This document shows positions 11,176 through 24,224 of a DNA stretch of 64,000 bases, piece after piece. The DNA is taken from the NCBI GenBank assembly GCA_026413225.1, contig CM048552.1, forward strand, positions 193,474,053-193,538,052, given 5' to 3'. This DNA comes from Otis tarda. Its lineage: Eukaryota > Chordata > Aves > Otidiformes > Otididae. The first letter of the stretch is position 1; each line of letters begins with the position of its first letter. The notes beneath the pieces were generated by a model. It did not search any database. It saw only the letters and a program-made list of their open reading frames with translations, and was not told the DNA's origin. The position numbers were made by a program, and so were the translations under genes.

Positions 11176-14100
11176 TAGGAATAGCTTCACAGGAAGACGA
11201 ACCAAGGACAGTTTCGTGACACACTGGTGGAAACTCCACTGCACAAGACACAGTGCAGGCTTGAGAGTCTGAAATCACTATTTGTATCTCCAACAGAGTG
11301 CATTTTGAGGAAAATAGTACCCAGAAACTGTAGCAGTCATCATCTTGTCAGCACTCCAGAAATGGAGCAAGGACCACCCATAATGTAAAGCTACTTTGCA
11401 GTTAAGAGCGCTGCTCTTGGGTTGGGAGCAGTGATAATGCTGGAGCCACCAAAGATATGGCAGAGACATGGTACCTAACATTTACCAGTGAGTTATGGTA
11501 GCTCAGGTAAAACTGGCAGGCACAGCAACTCTCCCTCATGCCACAGTATTTATTTTTAACTCTATTGATCTTTAGGCTGTCTCTATCTGTCCTGGCCAGG
11601 GCATTTTACAGTGTGGCCACGGTCCGATAACATAAAAAAGGACAAAAAAGGAATGGGAACCCATAGAAATTGACTTAGCGCAGGTGAATTAGTGCCACAA
11701 TGTTAGTGAGTGCAATTGCCAAAACTCAGAAGATCGCTCAAAACACTTATCTCGTATATTTATATACTAAACTAGGTATTTATTGTACAAGCACTTAGCA
11801 ATGGCTAGAAGTGCCAGAATTCTGTTAACACCTGTTGGAAAAATTGAAGGTAAAAATGGCTCCTTACATTAAATATCAGCCCTGCTGAACCTGGTATGTG
11901 ACTGTTACACTAAGATCTTTCTTCATCAAAAAGTGTCAGAGAAGCAGGACAAGAAATTCTCTCCATTTCACATCTGTGATATCTTTGTCAGTATGTTACT
12001 CCTGAGAGAAAATTATGGTGCCCATTTCCTTCAGTACATTAAATTAATCATTCTCCCAGTGTCACAGAGAGAAGAATAGACTCAATTGCTCACACTCGCC
12101 TTTACAGAGCAAGTAAAAGTTTTAGGCAAAATTCCATAACTTCTTTTATTCTACCTTATTCAACAGCATATTTCCTGAGTTAAACCCTAGATTCTATTAG
12201 GATCACAAATTCCGTGTTATAAGGGAAATTATATATATTACTGAAAATTATTACTACAACCATATCTACCACTTGCAAAATGTATTTCTTAATTTAAATA
12301 AATATGTAATGATACAGTGGATAGCAGAACAATTACTAATACTGCAAGAATGCATCATTTGAGACGGTCAGGCTTTGGTCTAAATTGTAGCAGGGCAGCC
12401 ATCCCATCTGCCCTTTTCCCCTTCACTTCTGTCAATACCATTAAAACTACAGGATTGACCCTCAATACAAAGAACTTCCCAATGATACCAATATAAAATT
12501 TACTTTCAGGATGTCTGTTGGATTGTACCTTTTACTTTCCCAAAACAAAGTTGCAAATCCAAAGTTTCAGTCCTTTTTTTTTGTTGTTGTTTGATTACTT
12601 CAGCATGTAGAAGAAAAAAAAAAAGATATACAAATAAAAAGTCTACTGTCAGTTGGCTTCCTTCAGCTTCATGACCCACAGAGCATCACTAGCCAAGTAG
12701 CTAGTAATATTCATTCACTGTGTCCTTAATTGGAAAGATACTGTAAATGCCTGGAAACAGTCATAAAAAGAGACAGCACTGGAAAATGGCAGACATCAAT
12801 TTACCTATGTGCCCTCAGAGAACTACAGAAGGAATGGTTATGGACTATATGCATTAACTGTATTTTTTAATATATTTTGAGTACTTTCAATATGCACAGA
12901 AGTTGTTTGGAGTGTTAGGCAGATCGTAATACAACTCTTGTTAAGAGAAATGTTACGCTGACAGGAAAACTAAGGATTACTTTTGCTTGAAACTGGAGAG
13001 ATCTGCACCTCACATACAGTGCTGAGCATGCTACTGTTTGGAAGCTCAGTATGAAATTGGAGGACATCAAGAAAAAAAAAGCAAGAAAAATGCTTAATAG
13101 GATAGCAGTGTCCCATACCACTGCTTCCCATTGCATACCACTAAGGTAGTTAATCAAGCACTGTACTTAGATCTTATAAGGCAACATGGAACTATCACTG
13201 GATGTTTTTAAGAACATTTTAGACAACCTCCTTTGAGAAATGATGCAATTGTAGATTATCTTGCCATGAAGAGGAATGGATAATGCGACCTCTGTCCCAG
13301 TATTATTTTCTAACTCATCTATGAAACTTTGGGAAAAAAAACAATAAAAGAAACTATCCAATGCAACATGGATAAATAATGACCATGGGAACTACAAGCT
13401 CCTGTCCAGCAAATGCTTCAATACATGCTGAACTTTATTATCTTAAGTCATCTTACAGATGTCAAGAGAATGACTCAGAACAGTAAAATTATGCACATGC
13501 CAAAGTGTTTGCACTACAAGTGCAATAATTCTCATTTCTGTACAGCATGAGGAAAGACGGCTGTTCACACTTCTATGCTGCCTGTATGAGAGCTTTCAAA
13601 TCAAAATAATTAATGTCTGGAGAAGCCTACCTAGTGAAGAGCTTTGTTAGTCTGTACAAGAAACATTTGTAGAACTTTGGACATAGAAAAAGTGATAGGA
13701 TAATGAATCAGTAAGCTTGATAATGCTTTTGTACATTCTCTTGGACTGTATGGAGATGAAATAATAAGGATGATTTAGTGTCAGAAGCTCCCACTGGTGA
13801 AGTCAGGATGTCCTGACACCAAATATTTTAGGATACTGGCACATTCTTACCATGATCTCTAAAGAGATCTTAATGTTGTCAGTCTTGCAGTGAAGTGAGA
13901 TATCCTTGTTCAATATTACAGAAAACATTTATATAGTTAACAAATGGATGAGTCAATGTGATGATTTGGAGGTATAAATCCAACTGTTTTCATAATCTGG
14001 GGGGGGATTTTTTTCCCAGGAATGGGATCTCTGAGAGCTGCCATCTCTCTTGCCAAAGTAAAGATTGTATGTGTGACAACAGAGTGCTAGAGAACTTGTT

Positions 14101-17100
14101 CAAATGCTCACAAAAAGCAGCAAAAAAAGACTGTTAAGTATTACCTGGTTTGTTTCTACTGGACTAACATGCATTATGTCTGATAACCACTTTAATAACT
14201 TTTATGTAGTTGCTTGGAAGATTGAATCTGAAAAAGACATAACAGTTAAACCAGTCTAACAAACTATACTCCTAAAGTAATATCATTAGTGGTAACAGAA
14301 TGAAAATGAGAAAATGAAAACTAAAGTTAAATGAACATTTCTCCTGCTGTGACTCAGTTCTGCACCATGAGTGTCAGTAGGGGCATTTTTACAGCCCTAG
14401 ATGGAGCAGGATCAAGCCTATTGCTTTAATGATTAAAAATCAATTAAAAGAGAGCACTGAAAAATAAATATTAGGCAACTACTGCCCTCATGCTAGAGAA
14501 TGGATTAGATATGGAAAAATTAGTGGCTTGTTCATTTAGTCTCATTGTTTACTTACAGTAACTTACATGAGGTATTAAGGGAATATAAATATACAAAAGC
14601 ACAATGGGAGAAAGAATATACTCCTTTGCCAGTAGTATATTCAATCTAAAGAAGAAGAGTGCCTCTTGGGTATTCCATCCTTCTGAAAATGAGTTATGTT
14701 TCAAGAAAATTTCCACAAGTAAACTGACAATGATGGCAGTAAATACAATGCAAAAACTGCAAGAGTACATTTTTAATAAGTCTTCTGTTTGTCTTTTTTT
14801 ATTTGGCAAACTGTCTAAATACCATTGTGGCACTATATTAAACTATATCACAAGGACTCAATCAGCTAATGTATTACTGCTGGGCTTGAAAAAAACATCA
14901 AGAAGACCTATTTATAAATAGCTTCTCTGTGTTCAGCATATTAATTTTTTTATTTTTCTAAGGAAGGCGGGCTGTTGCCAAAAACTGTACGCCAGTATCA
15001 TTTGGCAAACATTTGTTGCCTTATCTGATCTGCAGAGACATTACATCTGTACTGCAAATACATATTCAAAAACTTATTAGAAGGTGGAATCTACTGTCTG
15101 TTACACAAATATATATACAGTTGGTAAGACACGCTGTAACAGTACAGCTGCTGTGGAGATATTTCCCCGTAATTCTCTCAGTGCAAGCAACATGCATGTA
15201 GCTGATACCTTCCTAGTGAAAAATCTTGGAAATCTTGCTGACAGAAGTCACTGCACATGACCACTGGCCATGCTGCCATTGTGAAATACCTTTCTTCCCA
15301 CTTTGCCTTCATTGCACTCAAAAGCTGCATCTTACACTACGGCAGCATTTTAAAAAGAGGTTGCTTATGTAGGAATTTTAGCATGTGAATTGCTATACAC
15401 ACAGTAATTTAAGAAGTAGGGAATAGCCACATGAAAGGTCTTCTCCCCTTGTTTGCACATAATGTTAATTTTAAATGGTTAAAATACTTTTGCAGGAATG
15501 ACACACCTCATGATAAATTTCAGCCTAGAGCTATTTTTTTTTAAATGAATGAATACAAACCATTTACAGAAGGTTTTTTTTAAAAGGCAGAGATAGCCCA
15601 TTCACTGTGCAGCAGCAGCAGTGGGTATTGTCATAATGCAAAAGGAGGATGTTACAAGCTGTGGGGACACTTCTGCAGATCTTAAATCCTTGCAAAACCT
15701 ATCCAAGGCCCTAATTGCTTCCTCTGTAATACATGTATACCTAATCATGTTTCATGTTTCATCTTCTTTCCTTCCTCTCCCATAGTCTTGACATCTAATG
15801 TTCTGTTCAAAGCACAAGCAAGCAGAAAATTCTTTTATCTTATCCTTGGGGAAAGTGCAAAGCATCAACCAGAGGTAACAAAGTCCCCTCAGCATCTCTC
15901 TTCTTTATTAACTGAGAAATACCATCCAGTTTCACATTTTGCAGGAGTGGGCAAAAATCTAGTGATGTGAGTGCAAGAGGAATCAGATGGTGTCTCTGAT
16001 CTAATCTCTGCTACGTGATATGAAGCCTATGCCCCTATCACAGACATGAAAGCAAAGACTACACAACTGCACTGGCAGCAACTGAAACGCAATCGACGCT
16101 TTCTGTGCTATAGTTTTACTGTACATACTTAGCTTTTTAGGATGTTATTTATGATTATATGATTTAGCAAGAACTTTTTATATTAAAACACAAGGACTAG
16201 TTTAAATCAGCTTGCAAAAAAATAACAAACCACAAGATATAAATTTCAGAATTGATAGGCTACATGTGTTACACCATACTTGATTCAGATTCTGTGAATT
16301 TATTTTAAGGATAAAATGGAATATTAGATCATAGAGTCCATAGTATTTGATCATACAGTCGAATCTCATCTATACAAAGACATTATGTGTTGATGCCATG
16401 AATGTGGATAAATTAAAGCATTTCAGTCCCTAAGAAACCAGGCAGACACATTTGAGATTAAGGTATAAGCATGCCTGAGGTCCATGCAGAGCAGGGAACT
16501 GATGCGCTGCCTTCACAGGCAATGCTCCTGGCAGGCAATGGTTCTCCCTGATGCAGCGAAAAAAAATATGAATTATCTGGTCTTTGTTAATCTGATTTTG
16601 CTAATTTCTTCCCAGTCCAAAATCTGGTCAGGATTTGGAAGCTGAGCATCTAAACAAAGACCCACCCGCCAAGTAATTAAGCAATAAGATTGCTTCTACT
16701 TCTTGTCTGTGTTACTTGCGTCCCATCTCCACGAGGGTTTCATCCCTGATTGTTTCAGAGAATGCAAAAAACCCACAAGTTAAAGCAAGCCTGCATTCCT
16801 TTCTCCTGATTCTCCATCAAATATAATTGAATCCAGAAAACATTTGGTAAATTGCATGTTAGAGGAAAAATATCACCAGACTAAAGAAGTCTATTAGCAG
16901 AAGTCCTATATCATAATCACATGAAGGGATTTAAATTCTAAGCTAGTATGTTCTTGTACTTGTGTATTGCTACTTGGGAATGACCGGACATCTTGATGCC
17001 CACAGATCACTTGGAATTACCTTCTTTTACCTTGCTCTGGCTTTAAATATTGCAGTGGGGATAGTGGAAGAAGACACGTGTGAGCAGTCTCAACTTAAAC

Positions 17101-20100
17101 ACAGCAGCTAGAAGCCCTGGGTAAGACAGAGCTCACATGAAATTCAAATCTGCCTTTTTCAAACTGCCCTGTGAACTGAGGAGAATTTAATGAACAGTCC
17201 AGTTAAGATCTGTAGACAAAAATGCATTCAAACCAAGCACTAAAATAATTTCAAGCAACAGTTTCTAATTCATAGAAACAGCTATTCAAGCAACAGCTTT
17301 CTAATTCATAGAAAGCAAAGACTCTTCAGAAGTACTTTGGGGAGAAAATGCCCACATTTATTAAGCAGATTACTTGTTAAACATAAACTGTCCTTCTTTG
17401 GCTGAAAGACTACACTGTGCTCCTACAGGAAGCATATGCGACTTCTTCTGTACAATAGCTCTTATCACCAAAAATGGTACTTTTGGATCAGGTTTTGCAC
17501 ATAAAAATAAATTATCTGTGAAAATTATCCTATGTGAACTGTGTTACTTTGTGTACACAGAATGTGCCATTTAATTTTTTTTATAATGAATGGTATTTCA
17601 AATTCATCATGTCAGATAAAGATACGACAATTATACCTTTCAGTTGCAATTACTGCTATTACTGCAAACATTTTCCACCCATTTGTTTTAGCTCTATTGT
17701 TTTATAAGTTACATTGGCAAGAATTTTTCCAAGCGACAAAAATGCCCCTTGACACCTAACTTTTCATAAAATACAGTCATTTGGGTTCTCATAGCAAAGC
17801 TCTCTTGGTGAAATTGCATACTTCTAATAAAAAATAGTATTAAGTCTGTAAAAAAAAATAAATAGAAGAAAGTGGTACGGTAGCACTTACAGCCACAACT
17901 AAATTAACGAAATAAACATGGCTAGCAATGCTCCTTGGCACTGGGGCCAGCTGGCCTGAAACGGCCCATCTTTATCCTTCCAAACATTTGTTATCCCCCA
18001 AAAGAGGGTGGATACTTGCAACTGCATCCTTGAATGCTCAAATTTTGGAGATACTCTAAGGAAATGTTTGAGAAAATATCAACCATCATGGGCCAAAGAT
18101 AGGCCAGTTGCCATTCTAATAGTTTAACCAGGTGGAAATCAAGTTTGAGTGCTCAGGAAAGCTCCTCATTTAGTTTACCTGCATAAATGTGGTCAGGGGA
18201 CATATAAGAAAATGTTGCAAATAAAATTGTAACCTCACTGTACTCCTAGGCTCCAAATCCCAATGAAATAAGCCCAAAAGGCAGGAATCTGCCACTGAAT
18301 AGTAATGGCTATTGTCTTCTTTAGAGCCTGCTCCTCCTTAATCTGAAATGCTTTTTCTCTGTTTTCCAGCCTCTTCACTCTGGAAAACAGTTTATGTAAG
18401 AAATACTCCAGTAAATACATTTATGTGGTATTCATGGCTTCAGATTTTAAAAACCATATATTGTCAGCAGAATTCCCCAGAGTGCATTCTTGCATGGTAC
18501 CAAAGCTGGAGCCAAACCCTGTGGGGAGGGGACACAGTGCCTGGATCACCATCACCTTTTGGATCAAAATACCTTTTTCTACCCAAATGCCTAGAGCACT
18601 ACGCAGCACAGGCTTTTGTCCTCCAGATGTACCTGAGCCTTGCATAAGTTCCTGGCAAGAAATCTTCACAGCAAAATACCCGCTGCCTTTAGGAGAAAAG
18701 GTTTTCACCACTGTGGGGTTACTATAGCAAGTTAAATTTTTGGTCAATATAATCCTCTCACTCCATTAAAATTCTACACATTTTTTGTGGGAAAGTTTCT
18801 ATCTTGTAGGGAAGAGAAGAAGGGAGCAATGACTACGATAAGTAAGTATATTTTTTAACAGTTAATTCTGAAAAAGTACTTTCAAGAATAGATTAAAAAA
18901 TTCTAAAGAATTTTTTTTTACATTTTTCACTTAATATGGCCAACACTTTTTGACCCACTGTTTCTATTTGACATTTCAGAACAAAAGGGTCTGAGTCAGC
19001 TGGCATGAAGCCACACCATGACCTACAAAGAAAGTGCGAAGACCGTATTAATTAGCCTTGTCCCACAACGGACATGAGGACAATATCAGAGTGCCAGAGA
19101 ATATTTGCACAGACAGCAGAAGGAAAGCTAAGGGAAAGTAGGAAGGCAGGAAACAGTTAATCAATCTTAATGGATAATGAGATTATAAACAATAAAAGAC
19201 AAAAAGTGTTGAGAAATCAGTTATTTGCAATGGAAGGAAAAATAAAATTAGTGGTAAAAGAAACTGAGACAGGCTGAAAAACAGGAAGATAGCAGAGAAG
19301 TATAATCATAGAAGAGGAGGAAAGTGCATCCACCTGCAAATAACAGCTCTGGCCTTTCTCAGAATTGCCACTCCCAGGAAATCCTTCAGATTTTGGGAAA
19401 GTTGAAAAAAAAAAAGAGAGAAAAGCACAAAATATGCAATCAAGAGTGAAGAAGTAAGTATGGATTCAGGCTAAATAAATCCCTATTACATCTTGTTTCC
19501 TAGTATTTTGCTAAAAAGGACATTCAGGGTTGACCCTATCCCTTTCTCCTCTGAACTAGATACTGAGAAATTCCTCCTTTTCTTTGCTCTCTCATAGACT
19601 TCTCTTGCTTTAACTGATTTATTTTGCAACGAGGCTCGGACTGTGCCCCTTGCACCTACCGGGAGACCTAAGGAGAGACCTGCTCACCTCAGGGAGGACC
19701 TCTGGCCAGCTGAGGAGCCTCTGCCTGCCCTGCCACATAGATAAACAACCTTGGTAGTTTGCTCCACCAGCTTACAGACAGCTTGGCCTAGCCCTGACCT
19801 CCCTGGCAGGAGGAATATTACGGTCAGCCAACTCCTGGCTTAGCCCAAGCCCTGTTTGATCAGTGGAAGATTATGCTAAGAGCTTTCCTATCTGAATACA
19901 GCATGTGAGTACTCGGGCTGGCTGCTGCCTTCCTGTTGTAATTACTTGATAATCATCAGCAGCACACACAACTTCCACAGACACCTCCTGAGCAAAGGGT
20001 CCAAAGCTCTCCTGTCATCAGCGTTTTCCACATCCCTGGAAAAGGGATCGCTGGGTGAGAAACTGTGGCATGAAGTCATTATCCTTATCACATACTGTAG

Positions 20101-20534
20101 GATATTTTTTGAGAAACACAAATGCAAGCAAAGTGATTAGCCATGGCTGTGCCCTACAGAAATAATACTGCTTCCTTCTGATAAGCAAAGTCACTGTTTT
20201 GAATGTGACTTCACCTTATTCCGTGCTGTTACACAAATTAGGGATGTTATCTTGGAGACAAGGACAATAATAAAAAATAATCTATTCCCATGACTTTCAT
20301 AGTTATCACTGTTATCTTGCTTAAAACCAGAAAGTTTTACAAGAAAAGTCTGATGTCACATCTGGCTCTGGTGGGATCAGGCTGTGCCCAGGTCTGTCCT
20401 TGTTCCAGCACTGGCTTTCTGTGTTTGTCAGTAAGTCCATAACAATTCTTTCTTGCCCTTATGGATTAATAATAAAGGAAACAGCTAAACTCTGAGTGCT
20501 CATCAGCTGAAAATGCATCTTCTTGAACTAACTG
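11176..20534. other. Long unique AT-rich stretch
   Basis: More than 9 kb without a gene or clear dispersed repeat. It holds a 35-bp tandem duplication at 17250-17314, short A runs and a G run near 13998. A somewhat GC-richer patch at about 19630-19880 does not match any repeat I know. Open frames are at or below 108 codons and unrecognised. Confidence 0.5.
17250..17314. repeat. Two-copy 35-bp tandem duplication
   Basis: The unit begins TTCAAGCAACAG and contains TTTCTAATTCATAGAAA. It occurs at 17250 and again at 17285, with the second copy gaining one C. Each unit carries a small inverted repeat, TTTCTA and TAGAAA around a 5-base loop. Confidence 0.85.
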
Positions 20535-20985
20535 ATCATACAGTGTGAGTTTCTGATGTGATGCAGCCAAAACGAAGGCAAATGCAATCTTATGCAGGCA
20601 TTTCCAACACAGATTCACAACTACAAGTGTCTCTGTATAAAGCATTGGTGAGATATCAAACAACCAAACTGGCAAGCCCCAGTCAATGTAATAAGCAGGT
20701 AATGGCACCTAAGGTAACTGAGGGAGATGAAAATCTGTTTCAAGAGAGGAGAAAAGAGAACGTGGCTTGTTTAGCCTAGTCAAACAAAAGTTGAGACCAA
20801 CTAATCTCTCTCTTTAGGGAAGCATAGGGGATTTAATCTAAGTATACATACAATGACAATGGTACCTGAGAAAAGGTATTTAAATTTGGGGCACAAAAGT
20901 AAATGAGTATGACCTAGCAGTCAATATATCTAGGTAGAAAGTATAAAACAATTCCCAGGCTTTAAAGCAGAGAGCTTTTGCTACT
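20535..20985 (+). mobile_element. Very old, diverged CR1-type LINE fragment
   Basis: This looks like a deeply decayed copy of an ancient CR1/L3-like subfamily, older than the other copies here. Landmarks, in order: GATGCAGCCAAAACGAAGGC then AAATGCAATC (encoding an A-N-A-I type segment); CTGTATAAAGCATTGGTGAG (the YKALVR segment); GGCTTGTTTAGCCTAG (the GLFSL-type segment); and near 20896-20935 an untranslated block with GGCACAAAAGTAAATGAGTA. A frame at 20558-20779 retains the residues SLYKALVRYQ but no longer resembles the consensus in between. Identification is from memory of the family; edges are approximate. Confidence 0.65.
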
Positions 20986-22250
20986 CAAGTACTTCTAAAA
21001 TGTGAGATGGGAAAATTCTGAAAGGATTATATGATGTGAAGCTTGTGACAGCTGGGGCAAGACTCATGGATCAGAAAGTGCCCTCCAGATAAAAAAATAA
21101 GTGTCACAGTGATGCTCCACTAAGAAAGAGAACAGACAATTTGACCCTGCTATCAAGGGTCCTTTTCCCTCACCAACCTGCATGCGCAGCTCCTGACGGG
21201 AGCAGGGATCTCGGTATGAACACACTCATTCAGGAGCTCACCTTCTTGTACAGCCAATACATAGCTCTCTTCAACAGTTAAGCAAGGCTTAGATTTACGC
21301 TCTTTGTCCACATAGAGTCAATCTGCAGTTAAGCAAATATATTGTCATGATCCTTCCCCACTATCAGAAACAATTATTTCCTGTAAGAAGTCACCTTATT
21401 TATTTTTCTGCCCTGTTTACAATTTATGCACACATATCCCAAATGAAATCAAAGCAACATACTTAAACACAGCAAATTTGGGAGGAAGAAGCCCCTAGCT
21501 GGCAGCAATATTTTATGAGAGGCTAGACTGCAAAGCCACATGGAGAAGCACCTTATGCAAACGGAACTAGTCAAGAACTAAATATGGCTCAGTGTAAGCC
21601 TTTCAGAACGTAACATACAGGGCTTTTAGTAAAAGAAGGAGATAACACCATCATTTATCTGGAGTATAGAAGGCAACTGAAAAGCATGCTTAGAAATATC
21701 CAGCATTAAAAAAAAATAGTCTAATCCCATTTATCTGAAGAGACCTTAGAGATCAGCTATGACACAATCTATCTGGGACAGAAGAGTATCATGAAATACA
21801 TTACAGATATTTCATTGAGAAGTTCAGTCCCATGAAAAGGTATTATTTGAAATGTCGCAATACAAAGCTAGAGTCTGGGGATGCAAGGAGAGATTCGCTT
21901 AATCTTTAGTGATACTGGGCTTGCTGGTTCTTGGCTCCACCTCAGTCTTTGTTAAAAGAGGTAACCTGAAAGTGTGCTAAGCAATTTATAAGACCAGATT
22001 CTTTATTGCTGTAGCGCCTTTGAATTCATTGTTGGGGTCTGACTCACATGATACAGGTGTCTTTCACTTGCTTGGCTGGCATGGGCCATTGAAAGTCATC
22101 CAAGAAAAAGCTGACCACAGCATAAGATCAAATCCAAAAGAACAGTGGAGATGCTCCACCTCTTTTTGATTCATGGCAAGTTCCCCACAGGCGTTTCTCT
22201 AGTTTTTGACCCTTGCTTGCCCTGTGTATTTAGCTTGCATGATTTCTTCA

Positions 22251-22313
22251 GTCAAAGACTGTTCAAGGCTCGTTAAAAGACTGTGCTCTTTGGTCAAAGA
22301 CTGTACAAAACTC
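22251..22313. repeat. Three-copy 21-bp tandem repeat
   Basis: Units start at 22251, 22272 and 22293, exactly 21 bp apart. Each opens with GTCAAAGACTGT or GTTAAAAGACTGT-like sequence, followed by a more variable half. Divergence between units suggests an old minisatellite. Confidence 0.8.
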
Positions 22314-23935
22314 CTTGTACTTCACACAGCAAGGTCCTGTTCTCAGTTGGATGCTCTATGAACTAATGTAATATAAATTGCAGCTGGAAAGTTAAAACAG
22401 GGCTCTCAGATCCCTCATACAGCCTACTCCCCTTGCACAGAGGTACCTCAAGGACGCAGGGTACCATCACGCTGTAAGGGAGCAACAGATATAAATCATC
22501 TGTGATGTGACGCTCAGGTTTATGCTGTCTAATGCTCTGCCACTCAGCTGTTCTGTTCAGTGGGAAGACATTTCACACTACACAACTCCGTTTTATTTCA
22601 ATTTTTCCACCCTTGCATGTTACTTAAGCGAACCCAAGTTGCTGTGACAACAGGCTGGTCCTGAAACGAAAGGAGAAAAAGCTTAGAAAAACAGGAGCAA
22701 TGGATATATGGGAGAAAGAGTCCCAGTCCTGCAACCCAGAGAAGGGGCAGCAGGCAATGCTTGTGTGAGAAAAGGGGATTTGTTTTATTGGTGATTCATT
22801 ATGCACAACAAACACAGAGGAGCAGACTGTCTTAGCTGGGATTAGGACTGAAGTTTCAATTCATAGTCTCCCAACCGGTCCAGTCTATTCCCTGTACCAC
22901 TGCACAGACCCAACAGAAGCTGTAATTTGCTGCTGATACTAAAAGCCCACATTTGTAAGAGTAAGGGCCACGAGAGGCTAGACTCATCTCACCTTTCTGC
23001 AAGTATCTAAGCTGATCTAGTCACCTCAAGTTCCTTTTACAAACAACAGAGAAAATGAGGTATTTTCAGGGTATGACTCATCTGACTATGTAACCTAACT
23101 TAGATTGAGATGAGATGACTTTCTCTGCTGACCTGAATGCTGCCCAAGGGGTAGTTCAGGTGTAGACACCTACAAAGTGACACCTCCATCTGGTCAGAGT
23201 CTCAGCCTTGGAGGTCTGAACTCTGGTCTCTGGACTCCAGGCAGTTTTAGTGGTGGGCAAATCACTTCATGTCTGCAGAGCAGAGTTTCTTTCAATAAAC
23301 TTTAGCTGCCTAAGAGGTAAGCATTAAGTTTAGGCAAGTAATGCAGGTGTACTGCACAACCTGCTGAGAGAAAGAGGCCCTTTTAGACGGAAATTCAAGT
23401 TAGACTTGTGGCCTGAATCATCCTGACTCTTCCATATGGTTATAGTCAGGTAAATCTTGGCTCCCTGCTTTGCAATAGTATTTCCTATTGTTAAAGAGCT
23501 GAATCCTATGGGCAGGGCTCTGGAAAAGCCTTTGAAAAACAGGTTTGACTCCTTCAAGGAAAACCACCACCTAGGCTTCTGGTAGCAAAAAGTAAAGTGC
23601 AATTGTATAGTGTGTTTTGTAAAATCACTTGTCTCACACTTCATGCTGCTTAAGAGTTTGTCTTTTTTTTTGCAGCAGTGGCTCAGCTTCTTCAGGTTAC
23701 CTACTCTGGAGGTAAAACCCCACAGAGGAACACAGACTCCCTGCAAAACAGCATGCTGGGAGCAGAGAATTACTGCATACGGAACAGAGTGGTTTCTCTG
23801 GGTCGTTATTCATAGTTGTGTCAGGGGCACTCTGGCTTTAAGCCACAGGTCCCCTCGCTGGAGTACAAAGCATCTCTTGAGCTGGAGTAGGTGTTAGGCA
23901 GACACTGCATTAGAGCAAACTCTGGAGTTAGAGCA

Positions 23936-23958
23936 AACCTCTTAGGCTCTAAGAGGTT
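23936..23958. repeat. Perfect inverted repeat, 10-bp stem, 3-base loop
   Basis: AACCTCTTAG, loop GCT, then CTAAGAGGTT. Just upstream the motif TTAGAGCAAAC occurs twice, at about 23910 and 23928, a small local duplication. The stem is far too short for a microRNA precursor. Confidence 0.85.
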
Positions 23959-24207
23959 CATACAAATAACAAAAATCTTTGCCAAATGCAAAGGGAACAA
24001 ACCAGAAAGGATACAGGTTTTATCTGGGCATTCACAAGAGGTTTCTAGGCTGACTGCAGTACTCCTCATGAAAAGAAACAGAGAGTGTATCCCTGAAGCA
24101 GTTTAATAATCTAAGATACTGAGTTGTGCAGTCTCATCCTACCTGTATCTTCTTCAATAATCAGCAATGATTATTTTTTTTTCCTGAAAAGTTTATGTAC
24201 CTGCTTT

Positions 24208-24224
24208 GGGGTTGGGGGGCGGGG
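24208..24224 (+). repeat. G-rich run
   Basis: Runs of 4, 6 and 4 G residues separated by TT and C. It could form a weak G-quadruplex, but only three clear G runs are present. Confidence 0.6.

Noticed and set aside
19630-19880. GC-richer patch that might be an LTR or a promoter
   Set aside because: No termini, target-site duplication or known family words found.
23190-23290. Possible MIR-like SINE remnant (GTGGGCAAATCACTTC)
   Set aside because: Only about 20 bases resemble the MIR core tail, and the rest does not follow. Too weak to annotate.
23330-23746. Minus-strand frame of 138 codons
   Set aside because: No recognisable domain and no supporting context.
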